DNA of 64,000 nt from Phycisphaerales bacterium (GTDB taxonomy: Bacteria > Planctomycetota > Phycisphaerae > Tepidisphaerales > Tepidisphaeraceae), in the NCBI GenBank assembly GCA_028291615.1, contig JAQGHM010000104.1, forward strand, positions 1 through 64,000. The letters are read 5' to 3'. Under the pieces are notes generated by a model, which ran no database searches, had not been told where the DNA came from, and was given only the letters and a program-made list of their open reading frames with translations. Shown here piece by piece: positions 15,590 to 24,767 of the stretch (position 1 is the first letter of the stretch; every line of letters begins with the position of its first letter). Made by a program: the position numbers and the translations under genes.

Positions 15590-18500
15590 CTACTCGAACT
15601 TCCACAGGCCCCAGAGTCGCGGCGTCAGCTCGGCCTCGCTCGGCAGGTCGGAGACCAGGCCGCTGGCCTTGTTGCTCCAGTAGGCCCGGTGGAGCGTTTC
15701 GAACCCATTGCCGCGGAGGAGGCCCACGTCCCCGCGAATTGTTTGTCCCTTGGCTGGGCTGATGCCCAATGCTTTGAGCGGTAGGGACAACTCGTGGATT
15801 CCCGCAGTGACGTTCCCGCGATTGTCTTTCACGTCGCCCTCGGCCAGTTCTACCTGGTCGCTCACGTCAACGACGCTGTCGAATTTTACCGTTTTGATGG
15901 GCGAGGTGAACTCCGCAGGCCGACCCGCCGCATTGGTCGAAACCTGCCGGTACAGGACGGCGACGGTCTTACCCTTGACGCGGGTGACGAGCAGGCGCTG
16001 ATCGCCGGCAACCGGACGCTCGCGCGCAGCGTCTGCACCGGCGGCGCCGATCATCAGATCCAGGCACGCGCCAGTCTTGAACAGGTTCTGCATCGACTCG
16101 CCGCTGTTGTTCAGCATCTTCGGCTCATCAGTCTTGAAAGCCGCGTACAGGCGGCCATTGGCGATGCAAAGCGCCGCCTCGGTCGGCACCGTTCGATGTC
16201 CCCAGTCGCCGACCTGCGTGACCCGCTGGTCGATCGTGACCCAACGCGCGGCCGCCCAATCCTCCAGCTTGCCGTCCACCGTCGGCGGCTTGTCCATTAT
16301 CGCAACCGTCAGTTCCTTGTCCCCGGTTTTCGGCAGGTTCGCCTGGCGGACGGCTTCCTGCTGCAGAAAGAAACTCTGGGCAGCGACGAGCTGTTCGGGC
16401 GAGACGGCAATCTCCTGCGCCGGTAACCGCCGGGCCTTCTCGAGCCCTTCGATGCGCACCAGGCAACAATTGAGCACCGACAGGTAAACCGCGCCGTCCG
16501 CGGTCTGGCCGATCGACGGGAAGAAGTCTTCCTCCTTGATGCTCTGATCATTCACGAGCGTGCCGCGCGCACTGGCCGGCCCCCACGACGCGGTGCGGCT
16601 ATCGCGGAAGAGAGTGGCGACGAAGAGGCCGTCGGTCGTGAAGAGGTAAACGTTCCCCTTGTTGCCGTTGATCGCGAATATCTGGCCCACGTCAGAGCCC
16701 TTTGGCTTAACGGGCGGCCCGATCAGGCGCGTCGTGCCAATCAACTCGCCTGGCGCTTCAGGCATGGCGGCATTGTGGGAAGCGTGCAGCCCCGGCCAGA
16801 GACTCGGATACGACCACGTAGCCTTGCCATTGATTCCACCGCCAATGCCATGGGCGCTGAAGGGCTTGGGCGCATTGGTCAGGACGAAGCGGCCGTCATC
16901 GCCGACGATCGCCTGACCGCCGCCGCTGGAAACGGGACGCTGGGTGTCGGCGGCGAAGGGCGCGATGTCCTTTTGTTCATACACGGGCGCCCCACCCGGC
17001 GTGAAGCGCGACGGGCGCAGGAGGAGTCCGCTGCCGGTGGCCGCTGAGAGGTCATTGCCGAAGTTGACGCTGAGCGTGTCGCCCCTGATGCAGGTGACTT
17101 CGTCGCCCTGCACCTGTCCGTCGTCGTTGACGTCGGACCAGATAAACATGACCCGGTCGCGACGCAGATCAGTTCGCGGCGGAAGATGTGCGGCCAGCGG
17201 GGGTGCACCAACGGGGAGAGCGATCTTGGCATTCTTCGCCGGCGCTACGGTATCGAACGCCTTCGAACCGTTGCACTGTCCAATGACCGCCACCGGCTTC
17301 GCGATGCCGTCGCGCAATAGCCACAGCGACGCGGTCGCCGTTCCGCCGGTTGGGTTGGTGTTGTACGAATCGGTCAGATAGGTTCGATCGCCGACATGGA
17401 GCGGCGTCTCGGGGGCCGCCGTCCGGTCGGTTCGAAAATAGTCATGGAGCGGATCCAGTTCGGGCCGCAGATAGACGGCGACCGGGCGACTGGTGCCGCT
17501 GTCCCAGTCTATTTTCAGTTCCATACCGCCGCCTGAATCGGCGTAGAAGAAACGCGTCTTGTCGAGCGGATCGATGCAACCGCCACCGCCGTAGTGGGGC
17601 GGGCCGTAGAAGGCGTTGACGAATTTGCCGTCGAGCGTCCAGACGCTCAGGCGCTTGGGAAGGTTGTCGGTCTCGGCGACCCACAACCGGCCGGCGCCGT
17701 CGATCGTCAAGCCATTTGGATTGCTCATGTGGGCCGGGTCGTACGCGCCCAGGCGAGACTTGCCCGGCGTCCCGATCGTGCGCAGCGCATGGCCGTCCGC
17801 GCTGAACACTTTCACTTGCTGGCTGTCACCGCGGTCGCTGACGTAGAGATTGCCCTGAGCGTCGATCGCAACCTGTTGCGGATCATCCAGACCGCTTGCG
17901 ACCAGCACCTCCGGCGCGGCGAGCGTGGTCGCCTGAGTGGTCGCGGCCGAGGCGTCGAATTTCGGCATCGCGACACGGACGACCTGCTTCCCGGAAATAG
18001 CGACGAGCCGGCCTTCGTGATCGAACGCCAACCCGTGCGGCTTGGCAAGCGTGGCCGTAGCAACCGCACGATGGGCGGCGACGTTGATGAAGACCAGTTG
18101 ATCCAGCGGCGTAACCGCGGCGACAAGAATGCCATTTCGAACCGCCAAGCCGCCCAGCGCCGGCACTGCGGAGTGTTCCGGATCGCCCACGTCTGCGGGC
18201 AGTTGATAGGTCGGCGTGAGGACGGGCGGGTCTTCGCCGGTGCCCATGCGGGCGTCGCCGGGCGACTTGAGCTTGCCGCTGCCGTTCACGAGCATGTGAA
18301 GGCGAAGCTCCGGGTGGAAGTTGTTGTACTTATCGCCGCGCCAGGCCGAGCCGGTGTAGGCGTAGACGCCCGGCACCGGCCGCTCGCCCTCGTCGCGGCA
18401 GAGCTGCGTCGCGCCCGTCCAGACTCCCCCTACCCATTCCTGCCCGTGTATCTTTTTGCCGTCCAGGTCGAGCCACGCCAGCCCGCTGCCCCCTTCGCTG

Positions 18501-19033
18501 ACGAAACTGCCGACGAGCACCTGCCCCTGCGCCGCCGGATGTCCGGAGCGATCCGGCGCCGCGCCAGGCGGGACGAAGAGGATCGCCGATGGCGGCGTGT
18601 GGTTCGCCAGCCAACCACTGCTCCGATCCTTGGTTAGCCAGGGCGGATTGCCCGGATGATACGCGGTCATCTCATAGCGCAAGTCCACCTGCGGCCGCAC
18701 CAAACCGCGAACGCGATAATTTCCCGCGGCCACGAGCTTGCCCGGGATGTGATAAACGGCGTGTTTGGCGGCGTCGGTGTCGCGCCCGAGATCGTCGAGC
18801 GCGTCCCACCATACCGTGTTGTCGCCGCGCGGAAACTCGGTCTCGCTCACCAGGTTCCGCACGCGATTACCCGCAGCATCTTCGATCACCAGCGTGACGA
18901 AGCCCGGCTCGGCGAGCGTGAAGCGAATGGGGATTGGTGGGTGCAGTTCATCGTTCGCGGATTTCGCAGAGGCCGTCAGCGAGACGGCGAAACCCGCGAC
19001 AAACGTGAACGCCGTCAAAAACGAATTGCGCAT
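15590..19033 (-). CDS. large secreted beta-propeller protein with C-terminal CBM9-like domain
   Basis: 1147 residues with a signal peptide (MRNSFLTAFTFVAGFAVSLTASAK). An N-terminal Ig-like domain (LVIEDAAGNRVRNLVSETEFPRGDNTVWWDALDD, FlgD-like) is followed by NHL-type propeller repeats in the centre (VASGLDDPQQVAIDAQGNLYVSDRGD; SNPNGLTIDGAGRLWVAETD). The C-terminal 240 residues start with PTVDGKLEDWAAARWV, typical of DOMON/CBM9-like carbohydrate-binding domains. It is probably a cell-surface polysaccharide-binding or degrading protein. It lies 16 bp downstream of a pilin-like gene, likely in one transcript. Confidence 0.75.
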   Translation of the reverse strand: MRNSFLTAFTFVAGFAVSLTASAKSANDELHPPIPIRFTLAEPGFVTLVIEDAAGNRVRNLVSETEFPRGDNTVWWDALDDLGRDTDAAKHAVYHIPGKLVAAGNYRVRGLVRPQVDLRYEMTAYHPGNPPWLTKDRSSGWLANHTPPSAILFVPPGAAPDRSGHPAAQGQVLVGSFVSEGGSGLAWLDLDGKKIHGQEWVGGVWTGATQLCRDEGERPVPGVYAYTGSAWRGDKYNNFHPELRLHMLVNGSGKLKSPGDARMGTGEDPPVLTPTYQLPADVGDPEHSAVPALGGLAVRNGILVAAVTPLDQLVFINVAAHRAVATATLAKPHGLAFDHEGRLVAISGKQVVRVAMPKFDASAATTQATTLAAPEVLVASGLDDPQQVAIDAQGNLYVSDRGDSQQVKVFSADGHALRTIGTPGKSRLGAYDPAHMSNPNGLTIDGAGRLWVAETDNLPKRLSVWTLDGKFVNAFYGPPHYGGGGCIDPLDKTRFFYADSGGGMELKIDWDSGTSRPVAVYLRPELDPLHDYFRTDRTAAPETPLHVGDRTYLTDSYNTNPTGGTATASLWLLRDGIAKPVAVIGQCNGSKAFDTVAPAKNAKIALPVGAPPLAAHLPPRTDLRRDRVMFIWSDVNDDGQVQGDEVTCIRGDTLSVNFGNDLSAATGSGLLLRPSRFTPGGAPVYEQKDIAPFAADTQRPVSSGGGQAIVGDDGRFVLTNAPKPFSAHGIGGGINGKATWSYPSLWPGLHASHNAAMPEAPGELIGTTRLIGPPVKPKGSDVGQIFAINGNKGNVYLFTTDGLFVATLFRDSRTASWGPASARGTLVNDQSIKEEDFFPSIGQTADGAVYLSVLNCCLVRIEGLEKARRLPAQEIAVSPEQLVAAQSFFLQQEAVRQANLPKTGDKELTVAIMDKPPTVDGKLEDWAAARWVTIDQRVTQVGDWGHRTVPTEAALCIANGRLYAAFKTDEPKMLNNSGESMQNLFKTGACLDLMIGAAGADAARERPVAGDQRLLVTRVKGKTVAVLYRQVSTNAAGRPAEFTSPIKTVKFDSVVDVSDQVELAEGDVKDNRGNVTAGIHELSLPLKALGISPAKGQTIRGDVGLLRGNGFETLHRAYWSNKASGLVSDLPSEAELTPRLWGLWKFE

Positions 19034-19049
19034 GTTTAGGGAAGGTCGC

Positions 19050-19829
19050 TCACGGAGTCGCCGGCGGAGGGATCACGACGCCGCCCGTGGGATCCCAGGA
19101 GTCGAGGCCGTCGAGGATCACCTTCGGGGGAACGATGTCGACGTGCCCATCCTTGTAAAGATAATTCGAGCCGAGCTTGATCCCATGCTTGTAGGGATCG
19201 ACGACGCGATCAAATTCTGTGGCGGGGTCTGCTTCCATGTAGTAGTCCGGCTCGCTCACGCGTTTTTCGCCCATCAGCACGACGTCGGAATCACTACGGG
19301 GATTGCCGACCTTGTCGCGAACCCGACCGCTCAGCTTGACTGAATTCAGCGTGTTAACCGCGAGATATTTATTGAGGATGTAGGTGTGATTTTCCGTCGG
19401 CTCGACGTCGTTCGGACAGATCAGCACCGGGGGATTGGTGACGGGCAAGGACGTGATCGGCTTGGTCTTGTCGTAGGTGCCATCGGTGTACTCATCCTGG
19501 ATGTGAAAAGCGGGTACTGGCCAGCGTTTGCTGCGACCAAGGTCCGGCATCGCAGGCTCGTAGCCGAGCGTCTGCCATTCGATTTGATTACCCTTTTTCG
19601 GATTAGGAAACTCCGGACCGATGGGAAACACGACGCCACGAAATTCATCGCTGTAGATGCGCAGGGTGAGCCCCACATCGCGCATCTGCGATTTGCACTT
19701 GAGGCTTAGCGCCTGCTGCCGCACTCGAGTCAATGCCGGCATCAACATCGCGATCAACAACGCGATGATGCCGATGACCACCAGCAGTTCCACCAGTGTG
19801 AATCCCCCGCGCTTCCTTGCATCAGTCAT
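19050..19829 (-). CDS. type IV pilin-like (DUF1559-related) protein
   Basis: 259 residues. The prepilin cleavage and methylation segment is canonical: RGGFTLVELLVVIGIIALLIAML after a short basic leader. The globular part ends with an H-x11-DG variant of the HxnDG motif (HGIKLGSNYLYKDGHVD). These proteins are exported by type II/IV machinery; most are of unknown function. The start is supported by AGAAAGG 8 nt before the ATG. The downstream propeller gene begins 16 bp after its stop. Confidence 0.85.
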   Translation of the reverse strand: MTDARKRGGFTLVELLVVIGIIALLIAMLMPALTRVRQQALSLKCKSQMRDVGLTLRIYSDEFRGVVFPIGPEFPNPKKGNQIEWQTLGYEPAMPDLGRSKRWPVPAFHIQDEYTDGTYDKTKPITSLPVTNPPVLICPNDVEPTENHTYILNKYLAVNTLNSVKLSGRVRDKVGNPRSDSDVVLMGEKRVSEPDYYMEADPATEFDRVVDPYKHGIKLGSNYLYKDGHVDIVPPKVILDGLDSWDPTGGVVIPPPATP

Positions 19830-20246
19830 GACGAACCTTTCTCAAATACCACCCAACGCGACATGTCCTTCGCTGCTCATTACTCTGTCGGCCGAAAGGG
19901 CGTTGTATGCAACAACGTTTTTTTCCATCCGTTATTCCTTTGGAGCAGACAGGGTTTTGTTAATAATCGCAAGTGTCGAGGACCGCCTGCGGCGAGAACG
20001 CTTCGCCACCGCCACCCATCCTAGAAAACGGTTGCGTAGCCCGGCAGCAGCGGTTTGCCCCGACGACGCCGGTTCGGACGGAGCGCAAGATCTGCCCGTT
20101 CTGACGACCACCGAGCCGCTGTGCAACCACCTACGCCAATGGCGGGTCATTGAAGATATCAAGACGGACCTGCAGAATCTGAAGGTCGATCCGGACGTTG
20201 CCCTCTTTTACGAGCCGCGCCCGCAGACGCAGATTGGAGACATGCC
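19830..20246. other. 417-bp region without a recognised gene
   Basis: This separates the divergent pilin-like and channel genes and should contain both promoters, neither of which is clear. At 19901-19924, CGTTGT/ACAACG arms flank ATGCA and are followed by seven T on the plus strand, a weak terminator-like hairpin running antisense to the pilin leader. Short open frames in 19930-20240 lack ribosome sites and look spurious. Confidence 0.5.
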
Positions 20247-21395
20247 TTGCCGCTGCTTGTCGCGTTACTTGGGCTTGCCTTGATCGTCGTCGTGTTGATC
20301 GACTGTTTCGAATCGATCCTGCAACCGCGGCGCGTCACCCGGCTTTATCGATTTGCCCGGCTTTACTACATCGGCCTGTGGGCGCTGTGGCGTGCTGTCG
20401 CGGCGCGGATCTCGAACCCGCGGCGGCAGGCGGCGTTCTTCAGCGTCTTCGGACCGCTGTCGCTGCTGGGGATCTTCGCGATGTGGGTGCTCGGATTGAT
20501 CGTGGGCTTCGCGCTGCTGAACTGGGCGTTGCGGACGGCCGTCCATTCGCCCGAGGGGGGGACGACGTTTGCGACCTACCTGTACATGAGTGGGACGACG
20601 TTCTTCACGCTGGGGTACGGCGATGTCACGCCCATCACGGCGCTGGGGCGGGCGATGGCGGTGGGAGAATCGGGGTTGGGCTTTGGATTTCTCGCGGCGG
20701 TGCTGAGTTACCTGCCGGTGCTTTTCCAAGCGTACTCGCGGCGCGAGGTGAGTATCGCGACGCTGGACGCTCGCGCGGGTTCGCCGGCTAGCGCGGCACA
20801 GCTTCTTCTGCGGATGGCGCGCGGGGGGAACATGGGGGCTATGGATTCCTTCCTGCGCGAATGGGAAGTGTGGTCGGCGAACCTGCTGGAGAGTCACCTG
20901 TCATTTCCGGTGCTGGGTTATTACCGCTCGCAGCATGACAACCAATCTTGGCTGGCGGCGCTGACCGTGGTGCTGGACGCTTGTGCGGTATTGATGACGC
21001 AGGTGAAGGGGTCGAACCTGTATCAGGCGGAGGTGACGTTCGCGATCGCGCGGCACGCGGCGGTGGATTTGACGTTGGTATTCCGCACGCCCGCAGAGCC
21101 GCCGGAACGGGAGCGGTTGACGGGCGCGGAACTGGCGCGGCTTCGCGAGATGCTGGCGGCGGCGGGGGTCGAGCTGCACCAAGGGGCGGCGGCGGAGGCG
21201 CGGCTTCGGGAGTTGCGGGGGATGTACGAGCCGTTCGTGCGGGCGCTGTCGGGGCGGTTGCTGTTGTCGCTGCCGGAGGTGGTGCCTGCGACGGACGGGG
21301 CACCGGACAACTGGCAGCGCAGTGCCTGGATGCGGCCGGTGCCGGGGATTGGGAGCCTTCCGTCGGGAACCGGGAACGACGAGCATTTCGGGTGA
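20247..21395 (+). CDS. two-helix potassium channel-like membrane protein
   Basis: 382 residues. The N-terminal third has a membrane helix at residues 3-20, another near 70-95, then pore helix and selectivity filter TLGYGDVTP (Ion_trans_2 type) followed by an inner helix (GLGFGFLAAVLSYLPVLF). The C-terminal 200 residues are cytoplasmic, helical and charged, with no TrkA-N/RCK Rossmann signature seen. The start is TTG at 20247 with GGAG 7 nt upstream; no in-frame ATG precedes the first helix. It probably conducts K+. Confidence 0.78.
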   Translation: MPLLVALLGLALIVVVLIDCFESILQPRRVTRLYRFARLYYIGLWALWRAVAARISNPRRQAAFFSVFGPLSLLGIFAMWVLGLIVGFALLNWALRTAVHSPEGGTTFATYLYMSGTTFFTLGYGDVTPITALGRAMAVGESGLGFGFLAAVLSYLPVLFQAYSRREVSIATLDARAGSPASAAQLLLRMARGGNMGAMDSFLREWEVWSANLLESHLSFPVLGYYRSQHDNQSWLAALTVVLDACAVLMTQVKGSNLYQAEVTFAIARHAAVDLTLVFRTPAEPPERERLTGAELARLREMLAAAGVELHQGAAAEARLRELRGMYEPFVRALSGRLLLSLPEVVPATDGAPDNWQRSAWMRPVPGIGSLPSGTGNDEHFG

Positions 21396-21467
21396 CTGCC
21401 GCGAAAGGCAAAGGGCGGTTATGCTGTATGTGGTTAGTGAACGATCGCGAGAAAGGACGTTGTGCGT

Positions 21468-21743
21468 ATGGCGGGTGCGAAGAAACAGACGAATGCGGAT
21501 GTCGGACTGGATGCGAAGACGCTCAACGCGCGGTTGCTGGGCGGACACCGGCTGCTGGTGACGCTGGACAAGGGGCGGGTGGTGGCGTGCACGATCGAGT
21601 ATTTTGGGGAGGTGGTGCCGCTGGCATTGTTCAATGCCTATCTGGCGGACGGGATCATCGAGGTGCCCAAGGACGGGTTGGGTTATAAGCTCAGTTCGGC
21701 GGGGAAGAAGCGCCTTCCCAAGCCCCGGGGGCGGTCTTACTGA
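21468..21743 (+). CDS. small conserved-looking protein of unknown function
   Basis: 91 residues, basic, no signal peptide. The middle (GGHRLLVTLDKGRVVACTIEYFGEVVPLALFNAYLADGIIEVPKDGLGYKLSSAGKK) has a beta-then-helix pattern like a small nucleic-acid-binding or winged domain. GTG 21462 gives better spacing to the AAAGGA site, while ATG 21468 is the first methionine; the ends differ by two residues. It follows the channel gene by 72 bp. Confidence 0.55.
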   Translation: MAGAKKQTNADVGLDAKTLNARLLGGHRLLVTLDKGRVVACTIEYFGEVVPLALFNAYLADGIIEVPKDGLGYKLSSAGKKRLPKPRGRSY

Positions 21744-21850
21744 CAGTTATGGGGGACTCACTCATACGATGTTTTGCGGGGCACGGGATTAATTCCACAT
21801 TGGTATTCGCCGATAAACGAGTTAGTCAAATCGTTTCTCGGGAGAAGTCG

Positions 21851-22039
21851 ATGAAGGTCATTCACTTGCGTTGCGCTTCGTTGGGATGTCGGGAACTGCT
21901 TGCGGTCGCCACGGATTCGCGGGGGAAACTGGTCACCTGCAAGTTTTGCAAGCGCGTAATGCGCGTGCCGCTCGAGAAGGATAAGGGGCCCGCGAGCGCC
22001 TCGACGTCGGCGGCGACGGCTGACACTACCAAGGAATGA
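21851..22039 (+). CDS. small zinc-ribbon protein
   Basis: 62 residues. Four cysteines in two pairs (C-x4-C in LRCASLGC and C-x2-C in CKFC) make a probable zinc ribbon, followed by an Ala/Ser/Thr-rich tail. The ATG has GGGAG at 9-10 nt. It converges with the GH3 gene, the stops being 10 bp apart. Function unknown. Confidence 0.6.
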   Translation: MKVIHLRCASLGCRELLAVATDSRGKLVTCKFCKRVMRVPLEKDKGPASASTSAATADTTKE

Positions 22040-22049
22040 CCTGATCGGA

Positions 22050-24767
22050 TCAGTGATCACCTGCTTTCACTTCAATTTGCGCTTTTGCGCGAATGTCGGC
22101 TGACGAACTTCCAATCATGATGTCGAACGCGCCGGGGTTCACGATGAAGCCGTGCGTCTTCACGTCGTAGAACGCGAGCTTTTCGGCGGGCAGCGCGAAG
22201 GTCAGGGTGCGGGTTTCGCCTGGCTTGAGCGTGGTGCGGCGAAAGCCGCGGAGTTCTTTTGTGGGGCGCTTGACGCTGCTGGTTTGCTGATGGACGTAGA
22301 GCTGGACGACCTCGTCGCCGGTGGTTGGGCCGGTGTTTTTGATGTCGATGGAGACGCTGAGATTTCCGGTCGGGTCTACGGTGGTTGCGGAGAGCTTTAG
22401 GTTGGCATATTCGAAGGCGGTGTAGCTCAGGCCGTGACCGAAGGGGAAGAGGGGCTGGCCGTTAACGTACATATAAGTGAAGCCTTTGGTGATGTCGTAC
22501 TCGTCCTGGGGCGGGACCTGGTCGGCGGAGGCGTAGACGGTGTAGGGGAGACGGCCGGCGGGGTTGACGTTTCCGAAGAGGACGTCGGCGATGGCATTGC
22601 CGCCCTCTTCGCCGCCCCACCAGGCTTCGACGACCGCTGCGGCGTTTTCCTTGATCCATGGGATGGTGAGGGGGCCGGCGTTCATCAGGACGACGATGGT
22701 GCGCGGGTTGGCGGCGACGACGGCTTTGACGAGATCTTCCTGGTTGCCGGGGAGCGCGAGCGAGGTGCGGTCGCGGCCTTCGGCTTCGATGTCGCGCGTG
22801 GTGCCGACGAAGATGATCGCGACGTCGGCGTTCTTCGCGGCGTCTACGGCTTTTTGGAGTTCTTCTTCCTTGTTGAATGGGGGCGGGGGTTGTTGGCCGC
22901 GCGCGGTGCGCGGTGGGGCGATCTCACCGCCTATGGCGTAGAGAATTTGAGTTTCCGGCGCGGCGCGGTTTTTCAGGCCTTTCAGCGGAGTGACGGGATC
23001 TTTGGCCCTGCCGCTGTAGCCGCCGGTGATGAACTGGTCGGCTTGCGGGCCGATGACTGCGATCGATTTTAGTTTTGATTTATCGAGCGGCAGGATGTGG
23101 TCTTTGTTGGTGAGCAGGACGATCGATTCCTGGGCGGCCTTGAGGGCGAGTTGGCGATGGGCGGGGCTGCAGATTACGTCGGGGGAGATCTTGCTGTATG
23201 GCACGTTTTCGGGCGGGTCGAATTCGCCGAGGCGGAAGCGGTCGCGCATGACGCTATAGAGGGCATCATCGAGGCGCGACTGGGTCAGGAGGCCCTGCTT
23301 CACGGCGGCGGGGATGTAGGTCATGAACTCTTTGTCGGAGAAGTCGCAGCCGGCGTTGATGGAGCGGGCGACGGCTTCTTCGTAGGTCATCTTTCCCTTT
23401 TCGTGCCCTTTGACCATGGTGTCGACGCCGCCGAGGTCGGAGACGACGAAGCCGTCGAATCCCCACTGTTTTTTGAGGATGTCGGTGAGCATGAGCGGGT
23501 TCATGTTGTTGGGGACGCCGTTGATCGCGTTGTAGGAGGCCATGACGGATTGGGCGTGGCCTTCGACGATGCAGTCGCGGAAGTGGGGGAGCCAGTATTC
23601 GTGGAGCATGCGCTCATCGACGGTGGCGCTTAGGCTCTGGCGATTCTTCTCGACGTTGTTGACGGCGTAATGCTTGAGGGTGGAGGCGAGCTTGAGGTAT
23701 TTGGGGTCATCGCCTTGCAGGCCGGTGACGTAGGCGACACCGAGGCGGCCGGTGAGGAAGGGGTCTTCGCCGTAGCATTCTTCGATGCGGCCCCAGTAGG
23801 GATTGCGGCTGATGTTGATGACGGGGGCGCGGTAGATGAGGCCCTTGTGCTGCGCTTTGAGGTCGGGCTGCTGGTGCCAGAGGTTGTAGATGGCGCGGGC
23901 TTCGTCGGAGATGGCGACGGCTTCCTGGTGGAGGAGATCGGTGTCCCAAGTGGCGGCCATGGCGATGGAGACGGGGAACATGGTGGTGGGTCGGTCCCAG
24001 ACGACGCCGTGGAGGCATTGGTTCCACTTGTCAGAGCGGATGTGGAAGCGTTCGACGTCGGGGCCGTTGTGGTTGAGGAGGGTGGCTTTTTCTTCGAGGG
24101 TGAGGCGGGAGATAAGATCGTGAACGCGCGCGTCGAGGGGTTGGGCGGGGTTGAGGTAGAGGGGATTGTCGTCGGCCCTGGCGGAAAACGCGGCGACGAG
24201 GGCGCAGAGGAGGAGGAGCGGGACGCACGGAATTTTGGTGTGGTTTGGCATGGTTCGCGTCTTCAGAAATGTAGCGCCGGCGGGAGGCGTCGCTGCGTCG
24301 AGTGCCATTCTGGCACCTGGGCTTGTTTTTGCAAATTCAGCGATGGAGGGCATTGAGTTGGCTTCGTTTTGCACCGGCGCGCCGTGGTTGTGGCGCGGTG
24401 TGGGTTTTTGTGGCGCGTCGAGGGTGGAATGGAGATCGGTCTGGTAGCGGAGCTCGGATTGGAAGCGGGGGTCTTTTTTCCACCGCGTGACGGTGTAGGG
24501 GTCGACGTGCAAGACGGAGGCGACGTCTTTGACGCGATGGCCGGCGAGGAGGAGACGGGCGGCGGAGAGCTGGTTGGGGTGAAGGGGTTTATTCGATGGT
24601 GGTCGCGGTGGGTTCGATTTGCGCAATTGGCGTTGAAGTTGTGGCGCGGTGTGGGTTTTTGTGGCGCGCTCCGGCGCTTGAAGGTGGGTGAGGAGGTCGT
24701 GCGGGAGGGCGGCGGAGATTGCGCGGGCGAGGGCGGGATGGCCCTTTGGATTAGAATTCGGGTGCAT
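22050..24767 (-). CDS. glycoside hydrolase family 3 (beta-glucosidase-like) with open N-terminal extension
   Basis: The GH3 enzyme proper starts at 24251: signal peptide (MPNHTKIPCVPLLLLCALVAA), TIM-barrel domain with the catalytic-nucleophile segment GFVVSDLGG, a second domain with ATINFV-like NADVAIIFVGTTRDIEAEGRDR, and a C-terminal fibronectin III-like domain ending near VNPGAFDIMIGSS. It should cleave beta-linked glucosides or xylosides outside the cytoplasm. The frame has no stop upstream to 24767, where an ATG has a strong AAGGAGGG site 7 nt before it, so the predicted product may be 905 residues. The extension would bury the signal peptide. Either start is possible; 24251 lacks a good ribosome site. 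Confidence 0.72.
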   Translation of the reverse strand: MHPNSNPKGHPALARAISAALPHDLLTHLQAPERATKTHTAPQLQRQLRKSNPPRPPSNKPLHPNQLSAARLLLAGHRVKDVASVLHVDPYTVTRWKKDPRFQSELRYQTDLHSTLDAPQKPTPRHNHGAPVQNEANSMPSIAEFAKTSPGARMALDAATPPAGATFLKTRTMPNHTKIPCVPLLLLCALVAAFSARADDNPLYLNPAQPLDARVHDLISRLTLEEKATLLNHNGPDVERFHIRSDKWNQCLHGVVWDRPTTMFPVSIAMAATWDTDLLHQEAVAISDEARAIYNLWHQQPDLKAQHKGLIYRAPVINISRNPYWGRIEECYGEDPFLTGRLGVAYVTGLQGDDPKYLKLASTLKHYAVNNVEKNRQSLSATVDERMLHEYWLPHFRDCIVEGHAQSVMASYNAINGVPNNMNPLMLTDILKKQWGFDGFVVSDLGGVDTMVKGHEKGKMTYEEAVARSINAGCDFSDKEFMTYIPAAVKQGLLTQSRLDDALYSVMRDRFRLGEFDPPENVPYSKISPDVICSPAHRQLALKAAQESIVLLTNKDHILPLDKSKLKSIAVIGPQADQFITGGYSGRAKDPVTPLKGLKNRAAPETQILYAIGGEIAPPRTARGQQPPPPFNKEEELQKAVDAAKNADVAIIFVGTTRDIEAEGRDRTSLALPGNQEDLVKAVVAANPRTIVVLMNAGPLTIPWIKENAAAVVEAWWGGEEGGNAIADVLFGNVNPAGRLPYTVYASADQVPPQDEYDITKGFTYMYVNGQPLFPFGHGLSYTAFEYANLKLSATTVDPTGNLSVSIDIKNTGPTTGDEVVQLYVHQQTSSVKRPTKELRGFRRTTLKPGETRTLTFALPAEKLAFYDVKTHGFIVNPGAFDIMIGSSSADIRAKAQIEVKAGDH
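24387..24417. repeat. 31-bp direct repeat, copy 1
   Basis: Identical over 31 bases to 24638-24668; each copy contains two GTGGCGCG blocks flanking TGTGGGTTTTT. The distance of 251 bp is not a multiple of three. Confidence 0.8.
24638..24668. repeat. 31-bp direct repeat, copy 2
   Basis: Second copy of the 24387-24417 repeat. The two copies flank the helix-turn-helix coding part. Confidence 0.8.

Larger units (their letters stand above)
24252..24767 (-). other. helix-turn-helix segment in frame with the GH3 gene
   Basis: 172 codons between the strong start at 24767 and the GH3 signal peptide. Residues 60-110 (HPNQLSAARLLLAGHRVKDVASVLHVDPYTVTRWKKDP) form a homeodomain-like helix-turn-helix, as in small terminase-like or transposase N-terminal domains. 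The rest is Pro, Asn, Gln, Lys-rich and includes a 31-bp DNA repeat translated in two different frames, so it is not conserved protein. It may be an independent short gene that has lost its stop, or a mobile remnant fused to the enzyme. Confidence 0.5.

Noticed and set aside
19932-20162. Small minus-strand protein in the pilin/channel gap
   Set aside because: Basic, Ser/Arg-rich and without a ribosome site or conserved-looking core.
13267-20246. Replication origin near the change in GC skew
   Set aside because: No dnaA, dnaN, gyrB or DnaA-box cluster is seen; the skew change alone is not enough.
22434-23633. Long open frames on the plus strand opposite the GH3 gene
   Set aside because: Gly/Val/Asp-rich composition mirrors the enzyme's codons on the other strand; there is no family-like sequence or ribosome site.
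24252-24767. Phage terminase small subunit indicating a prophage
   Set aside because: Only the helix-turn-helix resembles it; no other phage genes are in the neighbourhood.
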